Part shown: positions 18,117-26,425 of the stretch, one piece after another
How positions within the stretch are numbered: the first letter of the stretch is position 1
Layout of the letters: the number at the start of each line of letters is the position of its first letter
NCBI GenBank assembly: GCA_036939355.1
Contig: JALLAP010000411.1
Coordinates: 1-26,947, forward strand
Direction of reading: 5' to 3'
DNA length: 26,947 nt
Source: Thalassiosira profunda
Lineage: Eukaryota; Bacillariophyta; Thalassiosirophyceae; Thalassiosirales; Thalassiosiraceae
Program-made: the position numbers and the translations under genes
The notes under the pieces: model-generated
What the model was told of the DNA's origin: nothing
The model's database searches: none
Seen by the model: only the letters and a program-made list of their open reading frames with translations

Positions 18117-19895
18117 TCATCTATCAACGTGCTTAGCAGCAAACGCAATGAGCCACTTCAGATTCGTCAACAGGTACTTGCACACCATCGTCCATTGCTC
18201 GCCCGCGGCCGGATCGTACGCCAACGGCAGCTCTCCAACTGTTGCATCTCCGTCCTTTGTCGGAGCAATGCCCTCGCGACCGTGCGCGTCTTTGCCTACG
18301 ACCAGCCCATCCACTCTCATGATGTATGGAGCGGCCAAGGCCATGTCCCGCTTCTCTACCACCAAACTCGCCTCTGCTATGCAGTATAGCAACCCTTCCA
18401 GCGCCGTATTAAAGTTCCGGCGCGCGTAGTATCCCATCGACAGGACGGAGCCGTTTTCCTCGTAGTGATGCAGATTGTACCATGTGACTTCGCCGGGTAA
18501 CGGAGTGGATTGTGACGCTGGTGGCGTTGGCTGTAAAGCGGGAAGGGGCGTTGTTGTTGCATCTGCGGTCTCGGTATTCATGTAAGCAGCCAATGCAGTG
18601 ATTCTTCTCCGTTCGTTCCGCGGACGCTGTGGAGATGTGGTTGTGTTCTTTTTCAGGACGCCAATTTTGCTGGCACTGCCCGATAGCTGAAACGCGTGCT
18701 TCTGAAACGAGATCCCGCTGTGCGGGGCATTTTGCAGTGTGTGCAGGAGAAACACAATCTGGCCCAACGCCGAGTTGATTTCATTCCAGGGCACGACGAC
18801 CTTCTCGGGAGCGGCAGCATTCGTCTTGGCAGCGTTCCCGTTGCTCTGTTCCGGCTGGTTCGGCGGGGAAGTTGTTTGTGGTGATGTACGTACTGCATTG
18901 TCTGCCGCTCCCCAAGAAAATATGGATTTTCCGGGGGATCCTCCTCCATTCCCCGCTTGCCCGGCGCCGAGATCCCGACCGCCGCCGCCTCCAGCGCATT
19001 TCTTCACTAGCCCAGCCATCGTTGTAGCCGATTTTCCCAGCCGAAACCCATTGATTGTCCCAAACGGTCCGCGGTGCCATATGCAGAACGCATCTCCCAG
19101 GACGTGCCACTTGCAGGCCATCTGATATTCCTCTTCGGTCCATATTCGCTTTGCGCTCAATTCCTCCAATTTGGACAATGCCGTTTGATGCGATTGTTGT
19201 GCAGAGGACAGGCGCAGATTCCATTCGCTGAAGTGTTGCGAAAGAGGCGAAGAGACGTTCCCACGAAGATGCTGGCGTTGCTGGCGAATGGCGCGGAGCT
19301 CTCCCAATAAATGCGTTCGTTCCGATTGGAGTGTATGGTGATCTTTTGTAGATGAAGCTTTTGTAGATTGCTGATGAATGCCACCGTTCTGATGTGGCTC
19401 TCCTCGGTATTCCCCGGAGGGTGGTAGGCGACGGAGGGATGTGGGCTCCCCCATCTCCGAAAACTCCACGTGCCTCCGGAAGATCCAGTGCGACGATTGG
19501 TCGTCGTCGTCCGCTTCCGTGGTGACCACGTCCCCGTCCAGCGACGATCGTTGGGCCGTTCCGCGTATGAATAGTGCCGTTTTGGCGGCCGCCGCTTGCA
19601 GGCCCGACCGTTCCCCGTCCAGGTCCCCGTCCGCTTCAGGTGACACTTCGTGTGCGCGTCTCGGTTGCCGGGATATTATTGGCTGCATATGGCTGTGCGT
19701 ATGATGTTGCGGCACGTGATGCGCAGGGGCTGTGATCCAGCCATTATTGTGTGAGTGCCCATTGTCGGCTCCGCTCGGCCCTTCGCTCTCCTCGTCTCCA
19801 CTCTGTGTTGGGGGCAGGCTCGGGTGGTGGTGGTGGGGATGCGGGTCTCTCGGAACCCCGCGTAGACGAGACTCGTCGAGGTCGGTGTCAGCCAT
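18117..19895 (-). CDS. ATG6: Beclin-1/Atg6/Vps30, autophagy PI3K complex subunit
   Basis: Scaffold subunit of the Vps34 PI3-kinase complexes that act in autophagosome formation and endosomal sorting. The 592-residue product starts at the ATG at 19895 (MADTDLDESRL); an in-frame ATG at 20027 would add 44 residues. Residues ~185-265 form a predicted coiled coil. The BARA domain starts near 266 with LGDAFCIWHRGPFGTINGFR and continues with VPWNEINSALGQIVFLLHTL, ending EQWTMVCKYLLTNLKWLIAF, all near-diagnostic of Beclin. An insertion of roughly 60 residues rich in Gly, Ser and Asn splits the BARA fold between NGFRLGK and WNEIN, and a second Pro/Thr-rich insertion lies further on. The first ~180 residues are His/Pro-rich and disordered, with no clear BH3 motif. 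It is divergent from the gene at 20181. Confidence 0.93.
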   Translation of the reverse strand: MADTDLDESRLRGVPRDPHPHHHHPSLPPTQSGDEESEGPSGADNGHSHNNGWITAPAHHVPQHHTHSHMQPIISRQPRRAHEVSPEADGDLDGERSGLQAAAAKTALFIRGTAQRSSLDGDVVTTEADDDDQSSHWIFRRHVEFSEMGEPTSLRRLPPSGEYRGEPHQNGGIHQQSTKASSTKDHHTLQSERTHLLGELRAIRQQRQHLRGNVSSPLSQHFSEWNLRLSSAQQSHQTALSKLEELSAKRIWTEEEYQMACKWHVLGDAFCIWHRGPFGTINGFRLGKSATTMAGLVKKCAGGGGGRDLGAGQAGNGGGSPGKSIFSWGAADNAVRTSPQTTSPPNQPEQSNGNAAKTNAAAPEKVVVPWNEINSALGQIVFLLHTLQNAPHSGISFQKHAFQLSGSASKIGVLKKNTTTSPQRPRNERRRITALAAYMNTETADATTTPLPALQPTPPASQSTPLPGEVTWYNLHHYEENGSVLSMGYYARRNFNTALEGLLYCIAEASLVVEKRDMALAAPYIMRVDGLVVGKDAHGREGIAPTKDGDATVGELPLAYDPAAGEQWTMVCKYLLTNLKWLIAFAAKHVDR

Positions 19896-20180
19896 GGTTA
19901 TTGCCGGTCTATCTCGACATCCTGCTGGCGATGCAAGAGGTTGCAGCGTCGCTCTGCGTCGTGCACCACGTTGTTGTGCAGCGAGGTTGGAGCTGGTTGT
20001 GGTTGGAGGCTGTGGATGTGTCCTCAACGTCCGTTTTGCAATGCGGTGTGGACAATCTTAGTGGACACATAATCCGCCACGAATCCGCGCTCCTCCCCTC
20101 TTTTCGGCTCAATTCGGCTCTGCCTCCGCGTTCATTTTTCCGCTGACGCCCCATCACCCCTTCCTCCGGCCCTCACAGCC
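19896..20180. promoter_or_regulatory. Divergent promoter region, Beclin / unknown nuclear protein
   Basis: These 285 bp (153 bp if Beclin starts at 20027) separate two divergent start codons. No confident core promoter motif can be named from inspection. Confidence 0.4.
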
Positions 20181-21816
20181 ATGACCGACCCGTCGCCCCC
20201 CAGCGGCGGGAAGCGCAAGGCCCGCGGTCGGAAGGGAGGTGGGGGTGGCGGGCGGCGCAAGGCCGGCAAGTCCGCCAACGCGGTCGCGTCCGAATCCAAA
20301 TCCGCGCCCGCCCGAACGTCCGGCCGCCTCTCCAAACTCGAGCGCAAGGACTACGCCGCGATGGACACGGGCGAGAGCGGGGAGGAGATCTACTCCAGCG
20401 ATGAGGAGGTGAACAAGCCGTCTTCCAAGAAGAAGGCCAAGGTGGCGCCGAGGAAGAAGGCGGCGCGAGGCGCGGCCGAATCCAAATCCGCGTCCGCGCC
20501 CGGTCGAGCGCCTTGTCGCCTCTCCAAACTCGAGCAGTACGACGGCAGCAGCTCCGAGGACGAGAGCGAGGGGGAGAGCTACTCCAGCGAGGAGGAGGCG
20601 CTCAAGAAGAAAGCCAAGGCGAAGGCGCCGCGCGCGACCAAGAAGGCAGTCGCGATCAAATCGGGGGATGATGCGATGGAGTTGGAGGAGCGGGGGGATG
20701 CCGGGGGTTATTTCCTGAAGGATGTCGTGAAGAAGGAGAAGGACATCACGGGACGGAAGTTCATGTGCAAGACCGACGGATGCACCCTTGTCGCGTGCGT
20801 CATCTACGCGCTCAGCAACAGCGAGGACCGCGCCGGGAGGACCCGCAACATCCCTGCGTGCCTCGACCACCAGGCGGCGGACTACGGCGGGTGGCCCCTG
20901 AAGGAGAAACTCGAGGCTCTCGGGTTCAAGTACCTCCCTCCCGAGCTGCGGGAGGCGTTGTTGGACCTCTGCACGAAGTTCCCCGACCTGCGGGACGAGG
21001 AGATGCCGGATCTCCGGGAGTTCAGCAGTGACGAACGAAGGCTCAGAACGGCCGAGACCCCCGGAGGGACGAAGGTTTTTGGCAAGACCAACCTGTTGGA
21101 GTACCTTCAGCAGCGCGAACTTGACGACATCAAGAAATTCTCGAAGGCGGCTAGGAAAAGTGCTCTTCGGGAGCTCGACTTTGCGATGAATGGGACCCCG
21201 GAAGAACAGATGGACCGGTTGGTCGACGGTGTGGCTGGGAAGAAAGGTATGTGTCATTTCCTTTTCTTGCATTGTTGTTTACAAAATCTATCTGATGCTT
21301 CACTTTTCTCGCTGCGCAGTCAAACTGAGAGGGGAGGGGCAGGGGGCGGGTGGCGGTCGGCGGGCAAAAGCCCGCATCAAAGCCAACGGGGGAAAAGAGA
21401 ATTGGGACATCGTCATTGATTGTTTTCGGCGGCTGGGCAGGTGCAAGAACGGTCGCATGGCCTTCCGAGCGGTGCCCGAGGGCAGACCGTACTCATTCCT
21501 CTATTTGACGGGGCTTCTTTGCGGCGTCGGCGAGGATCACACCGCATCCGGATTGGTGGGCAAACTATCCAAATGGGGCCTCATTGTGTGCTTGTTTGAC
21601 CAGGATGGGAATCGGGTGGACAACGTCAAATCCCGCAACGATTGGGACCGCACGTTCTTCATGGTCAAACACGTGGCTATCAAGGAGGAGTGGGCCCAGA
21701 AGCCTCCCCCGACGGGTCGGCCTTTGAGGGAAGTCTTTCCCCCGATGACGGATGCCCAGATTGGCGAGCTCGGTGAGGATCCAAGCAAGATGCGCAAGGA
21801 CATGCGCCGTGCTTAG
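20181..21816 (+). CDS. Unknown charged nuclear-type protein with 62-residue tandem repeat
   Basis: Two exons (20181-21246 and 21320-21816) flank a 73-nt intron (GTATGT donor, GCGCAG acceptor); phase-1 joining gives GKKVKLRGEG and a product of about 520 residues. The first ~155 residues are basic Lys/Arg/Gly-rich, then two tandem ~62-residue copies, each with ESKSA, RLSKLE, an acidic YSSDEE/YSSEEE patch (good casein-kinase-2 sites) and a Lys/Ala-rich tail. A Cys-containing globular part follows (FMCKTDGCTLVACVIYALS, CLDHQAADYGGWPLKEK). The exon-2 part (GRMAFRAVPEGRPYSFLYLT, then VGKLSKWGLIVCLFDQDGN) also looks folded. I do not recognise either domain. Charge pattern and repeats suggest nuclear or nucleolar location, which is inference. 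The reading frames and splice are well supported. Confidence 0.8.
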
Positions 21817-21843
21817 ACTCCTTGGCGTTAGTATATTGTTCTC

Positions 21844-21864
21844 ATTAGTGATTGGATCACTAAT
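21844..21864. repeat. Perfect 9-bp stem-loop after stop codon
   Basis: ATTAGTGAT (21844-21852) and ATCACTAAT (21856-21864) are exact reverse complements around a TGG loop, 27 nt downstream of the stop of the gene at 20181. It probably forms a hairpin in the 3' UTR, possibly linked to 3'-end formation or stability. Confidence 0.5.
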
Positions 21865-22843
21865 AAGACAATTAGGTATTACTACATTTTGTCAATTGTT
21901 TCTACCAATGCTCATTTCCCCGTCATTGCGGGTCGTAGAAGGACGGGGATTGCTGCATTCCACGCGCGAGATATAGTAAATTGTTGCCCCCGAATTGTGT
22001 GGCGCCCTCCCGCGATCCCTCAAAACGGCGTGTAATTTCCCCGGCCCCGTACCCCGTCTCTGGTAATTGCAGCCGCCACGGATCCGTATTGATATCTTCG
22101 GCAATATCCACATTGAAGCGACAAGCGTTGGCATCCCCAAACCTCCTACAGTATGTCGACCCCCCTTCCAAATCTCACAGTGATCGGGGCAGGCTTGAAA
22201 TTTGCCAACTTTCACCTGGACACGCGGTGTGATTGGTACGACAGATTGCACAGGCGACGCCGCAGCTTTTGGCAAAAACGAGGCCAGCCAACCCTCCCCA
22301 ATGGACGAGTGTCGCCACACACCACCTAGAGAGAGCGACCGCGCGTGAAGGCTGTATGACGACACCACTCGTTTGCGTGAAAGTCCGTCTTGATGGCCAG
22401 CCGGAAGGTCGTTCCAGCTGCGCACGCGTGTTGTGATGGGCGGCTCTCGGCCAAGAAGGAGGCAAGGCGCGCCCTTTATTACGGCCCCCCGCCACCGCTC
22501 ATGATGGGGAGAGGGCACGGGCGCGCGGAGACGTCGATCCGCAAAGCGGTGCGGGCGCTATGGCGGCCTCTTCCTGCGGTCGGCGGGGCCTTCATTTTGC
22601 TAGCTTTTGTGTGTGTGGCGAAAAACGCGCGGTGAGGCAAAAGAGCTACGATATTATCTCCGAGACTCTTCGAGGCAGCTCGAGAATGGCCGCAGAATGG
22701 CCAATATCCCGCCCCGGAGGCCGCCCAGACAACCAAAGGACAGCTCTGCTTCCATAGAAGCATTTCTACTGCCATTGTGCGGCGCTTGGGTGAGAATTGG
22801 CTTCGGCGGACCGATTTGGGCACAATTGGGCCCGTTCCGGAGA

Positions 22844-22857
22844 GGATACCGGTATCC
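22844..22857. repeat. 14-bp perfect palindrome GGATACCGGTATCC
   Basis: This self-complementary sequence lies in the convergent intergenic region, about 105 bp beyond the stop of the minus-strand gene ending at 22962. It is a possible dimeric protein site or cruciform; no function is known. Confidence 0.4.
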
Positions 22858-22961
22858 CCCAATATTTATGTGTGCACCAAGCGAAGATTGCACCCCACCT
22901 ATATTCAAAGGCTAGTGATTGGCAATGAGAAGCTATTACTTGTGAGTGCATTTGTTTATGA

Positions 22962-24872
22962 TCAATCCATAAGGCTATACTCTTTCTCTCCAACTGCCTC
23001 ACTTTCGTACTCCTCAAATGCTTCCTGCTTCGATGGTGACAATTCACGCTTCTCCGTCTTCCTCGTCTCATATCCCAGCGCTTTCTGATCCGATGCCACC
23101 AAGTATTTGCTCAAATCGATGCCCGCTTCCCGAAACAGCACCCGGCGCCAGTCATTCTCGAACTCCTTCGCCCCGTATTTCCTGAAGTAGTTGTTTGATG
23201 TATTGCCGATAACTCGATCCCCATCTGTCCCAAACCATTCGGTGGAAGGCAAAACAACAACCTTCATGCCGCTATCATCTCCCGGCGGGTACACATAACG
23301 TGATTTCTTTGCAATCTCCGCTTTGGCAATGGCAAAATGCCTCTCAAACGCCTCGATCGACCTCCAGAAACCTCCCGTTGATGCCTCTTCGAGAAGCTCC
23401 TTTGCCTCCTCTAAATCCATTCCATCCGAAATGCACCCTTGCATCAGCTCGTTTCCATCGCGTACTCTCTGAGCCACGACTTCCGCTGCTGCTTTTCCTC
23501 CCTTTGCAGTCCATTCACGGCGCCACTCGGCGTATTTCTTGTCAAAGATGCCCGTGGAGAAGCGCCACTCCCTGCCTTCCTCGGTCTCCAGCCACTCCTT
23601 CCATTCGATGCTATGGATGCCCTTCTCCTGGTCGCGGGCGGCATTTCCACCGGCAATGCACATCTCCAGGAGCAGCTTCCGCTCCGCTTCAATCTCCTCC
23701 TCCGACTTGTCCAAGATGCCGGCCTTCCGAAGGAAATATTGCAACTGCTCCACCAAAGGAAGAACCACCGGCGTTTCCGACACCGTCCCATCTTTGTTGG
23801 GCAGGTGCAGTCCTTCGAATCCCCTGTCGAGCCACGAAGCCACATTACGGGCGTATCGGTCCAGCTTCTCCCACGGATGCACCAGGACATTTGCAATGGA
23901 TGCCATGCAGCACTCCGGGTGCGGACAGTTTGCAATGGAGATGTACTTGTTGTGCGCGACCTCGTAGCCGTCCGGGAGGTCAAAAAGGAACTCAACATTC
24001 CGGGTGCAAGCAAGGAGGACGTTCAGTGGCTGCTCTCCGTTGGTCAGGGTGTAGCGGTAGGCCACGTGAAAGGCCAAGTTGATTCCGAACAAAAGCGCCC
24101 ACAGGTGCATGCGGTTGTCCCCCTTCAATCCGTGCAATTCCGCCGCCGCCCGCAACTGAGGTTTCATTGTGGCATCCCACTTATTTCCCTTCGGGTTGGT
24201 TTTGGTGGATTTGCACCGAAGGACCGAGCCGTCCACCATCGGGATATTCTGGCGGACGAACTGCTTCGCCTGCTCGCTCGTCACCGTGTTGCCCCCGTCG
24301 CGGAGCCACCCTGCAATCATGCTGATCATGAAGTACTCGATGCACGAGTTGTCGAGGTCAAGATAGCTGGCAATGTGGGCCCGATCCAATTTGCAATCAG
24401 ACGTTGCAAATCCAAACACGGCGAGGTTGCTCGTGATATCAGAAAGATCGTGACCGAAATGGCAGAGCGGCGTTCCGTCTTTGTCGTGCGGGAGAAGTTC
24501 AATGAGACCACGTACGAAGTCGTTGCGCGCCTTCTTGATGAGCTCCGCTTTTTTGTTGCGCTCCGCCTCGTCGGTGTCGCTGAGATCCGCTTCGGTGAGC
24601 CCTTTGATGTAACGGTGCCACTTGCGGATGTACTTCAGCAGAGGATCCTTCTCGTCCTCCTCGAGCGAATCGCCCAGCTCCAACGCGTCCGATTTGATGA
24701 AGACCTTCTTGAGCAGATTGAAAGCGAGCTCGTCGTCGTCCTGGGGTTTGGCGGCGGAGGCCCTCTTCTTCGCCTCACCACTCTTGGCCATCCCGATGAA
24801 GGAGTGGGCCGCGGAGGCGCCGGCGGCGGAGAGGGCGAGGTAGAGCGCGACGGTAGCGGAAGAAAAGATCAT
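22962..24872 (-). CDS. Unknown secretory-pathway protein (636 aa)
   Basis: A single exon encodes 636 residues from the ATG at 24872. The in-frame ATG at 25334 is rejected because the extension would run antisense through TFIIS and lose the N-terminal signal. The N-terminus MIFSSATVALYLALSAAG followed by ASAAHS is a clean signal peptide. The mature part is mostly soluble and helical, with dispersed Cys (for example CPHPECCMASIANVLVHPW and a GTPLCHFGHDL segment) and many Trp-rich helices such as WKEWLETEEGREWRF. The C-terminus is acidic (GEKEYSLMD), with no KDEL-type retention signal and no second membrane span. I do not recognise the family. The mid-region GINLAFHVAYRYTLTNGEQP looks the most conserved-like. 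Entry into the ER is likely; the final location is unknown. Confidence 0.75.
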   Translation of the reverse strand: MIFSSATVALYLALSAAGASAAHSFIGMAKSGEAKKRASAAKPQDDDELAFNLLKKVFIKSDALELGDSLEEDEKDPLLKYIRKWHRYIKGLTEADLSDTDEAERNKKAELIKKARNDFVRGLIELLPHDKDGTPLCHFGHDLSDITSNLAVFGFATSDCKLDRAHIASYLDLDNSCIEYFMISMIAGWLRDGGNTVTSEQAKQFVRQNIPMVDGSVLRCKSTKTNPKGNKWDATMKPQLRAAAELHGLKGDNRMHLWALLFGINLAFHVAYRYTLTNGEQPLNVLLACTRNVEFLFDLPDGYEVAHNKYISIANCPHPECCMASIANVLVHPWEKLDRYARNVASWLDRGFEGLHLPNKDGTVSETPVVLPLVEQLQYFLRKAGILDKSEEEIEAERKLLLEMCIAGGNAARDQEKGIHSIEWKEWLETEEGREWRFSTGIFDKKYAEWRREWTAKGGKAAAEVVAQRVRDGNELMQGCISDGMDLEEAKELLEEASTGGFWRSIEAFERHFAIAKAEIAKKSRYVYPPGDDSGMKVVVLPSTEWFGTDGDRVIGNTSNNYFRKYGAKEFENDWRRVLFREAGIDLSKYLVASDQKALGYETRKTEKRELSPSKQEAFEEYESEAVGEKEYSLMD

Positions 24873-25148
24873 GGTGGAGGTTAGGAGGGTGTTGAGCTCG
24901 GAGCGGGAGGGGGAGGAGAGGAGAGGAGAGGAGGAGGAGGAAGAGGAGGCGGGCGGAGAGGAACTCGCCGGCCGACGCCTCAAGGAGAGGCGAAAATCAA
25001 AGGCTTGTGCGATTCCTTCGTAGGCAGAGAACGTTCTACACAAAGTCTGAATCAACCAGAGAGCCACACAAATCCACTCAACCCCACCAAGCCTCCGACC
25101 GCCCGCGCCGCCCTCTCTCCCCAGCCCGCTGCAATCGCCCATTGCAAG
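24873..25148. promoter_or_regulatory. Divergent promoter region with 45-nt polypurine tract
   Basis: These 276 bp separate the start codons of the secretory protein (24872, minus) and TFIIS (25149, plus). Bases 24905-24949 are uninterrupted purines (G/A, GGAGA-type repeats) on the plus strand, so the minus-strand transcript would carry a CU-rich 5' leader. Such tracts can act as GAGA-type or triplex-forming elements; that is inference. Confidence 0.5.
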
Positions 25149-26166
25149 ATGTCCAGCGTCAAGGTTGTCCGCCAGCTGAAGGAGGACCTCCTCAAGGAGC
25201 AGGCCCGGCCGGGAGGCGAGGGGCGCAACGAAAAGATTCTCGACATTCTGCAGCGCCTCGAGAAGGCGGACGTGGACCTCGCCGTCCTCACCGAGACCCT
25301 CATCGGCGCGAGCGTGTCCAAATTGAAGTCCCACGAAGACGCCGGCGTGGCGAGCACGGCGAAGGCGCTGGTAAAGAAATGGAAGGGCATCGCGAAGCAG
25401 GCGCAGAATGGTGCATCCTCGGCGTCCTCATCCAAGCCGGCTGCATCCGCGGCCAGCAGCGTCAGCAGCGCCTCCTCCCTGAAGCGCATGGCGAGCGCGG
25501 GGTCCGCGGAACTGAACGCCGAGTCCGAATGGCAGGGACTGCCCCAGCTGCGCCAAAACATTTGCAAAAAGCTCCACTCCATCTTCCTCCTGTCCCAAGA
25601 GGACATGGCGAAGGACCTCAACGAATCGGCCGTCACGCAGCTCTGCCTCTCCCGCGCGGGGGAGGTCGAGGCGGCCATCGACGCGTGGAGCAAGGGGGTG
25701 AAGCAGACGTACACGGAAAAGGTGCGCAGCCTCGTCTTTAACCTCAAAAAGAACGGGCCGCTCCGCGATCGGGTGATATTGGGACAGATCTCCCCGGAGC
25801 GGCTCCCCCAAATGAGTCCCGAGGAATTGCAAACCGAGGAGCGGGCGCGGGAGCGGGACGCCACCGTCAAAAAATTGCAGGATTCGCGGAGGNGAGGAAT
25901 TGCAAACCGAGGAGCGGGCGCGGGAGCGGGACGCCACCGTCAAAAAATTGCAGGATTCGCGGAGGCTGGATTGGGAGCAGGCGAACGAGAAGAAGATTAA
26001 CGATATGTGTGGGATCAAGGGCGAAATGTTGAAGGCGAGTCTCTTCACGTGCGGGCGTTGCAAGAGCACCAAGACTACGAGCACCCAAAAGCAGACGCGG
26101 AGTGCCGACGAGCCGATGACGGTGTTCGTGCTTTGCATGAACTGCGGGAAGCGGTGGAAGTGCTGA
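25149..26166 (+). CDS. TFIIS: Transcription elongation factor TFIIS (S-II)
   Basis: TFIIS rescues backtracked RNA polymerase II by stimulating transcript cleavage in the nucleus. Domain order fits the family. An N-terminal LW-type helical bundle spans ~1-80 ([20 protein letters not shown], then [13 protein letters not shown]). A Ser/Ala-rich linker leads to a central domain ([17 protein letters not shown], then [12 protein letters not shown]). The C-terminal zinc ribbon has CGRC and CMNC, with [20 protein letters not shown] carrying the essential Asp-Glu pair. A single N at 25893 lies between two identical 72-bp copies; removing 73 nt restores one intronless frame of 314 residues ending KRWKC. 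No frame is continuous across the join as written. It is divergent from the secretory gene and convergent with the last gene. Confidence 0.95.
25821..25965. repeat. 72-bp direct repeat around single N (assembly join 3)
   Basis: Bases 25821-25892 and 25894-25965 are identical 72-mers separated by an N at 25893. Collapsing them restores the TFIIS reading frame through [16 protein letters not shown]. Confidence 0.93.
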
Positions 26167-26425
26167 AGTCTTTTTGTTTGGATTCATATCGGAGGTCCAA
26201 AGAGGGAATTGCCTGTAATATTTAATGGTATCATTTATGCTCGTGTTTTGTACAATAGAAATAGCAAGAGTGGCGGCTCGGAAGCAATGGCATAGGAGCG
26301 CCGATTCACCTCATCCCAGAAGATCAGTGATGTCCTCACTGCGGGAGAGAAGATATCAAATTATTGACACGTGATGTGAGCATTGGCAAAAGCATCAGCT
26401 GTCGCGGCAATACGAAGCAAACAAC

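Larger units (their letters stand above)
21817..22961. other. 1.1-kb convergent intergenic region with weak ORFs
   Basis: The stretch lies between the stops of two convergent genes. It holds a 9-bp inverted repeat just after the first stop and a 14-bp palindrome near the second. Minus-strand ORFs of 82-208 codons between 21892 and 22518 overlap in different frames; pieces such as VACAICRTNHTACPG look protein-like, so a decayed or spliced small gene is possible. No single complete model could be supported. Confidence 0.5.

Noticed and set aside
20154..21272. 372-codon minus-strand ORF opposite the unknown nuclear protein
   Set aside because: It crosses the supported plus-strand exon and its splice donor; Leu/Arg-rich low-complexity shadow.
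23439..24884. 481-codon plus-strand ORF opposite the secretory protein
   Set aside because: Antisense; the minus frame has a clean signal peptide and better protein character.
24873..25334. N-terminal extension of the secretory protein to the ATG at 25334
   Set aside because: It would be antisense to the TFIIS N-terminal domain and bury the signal peptide internally.
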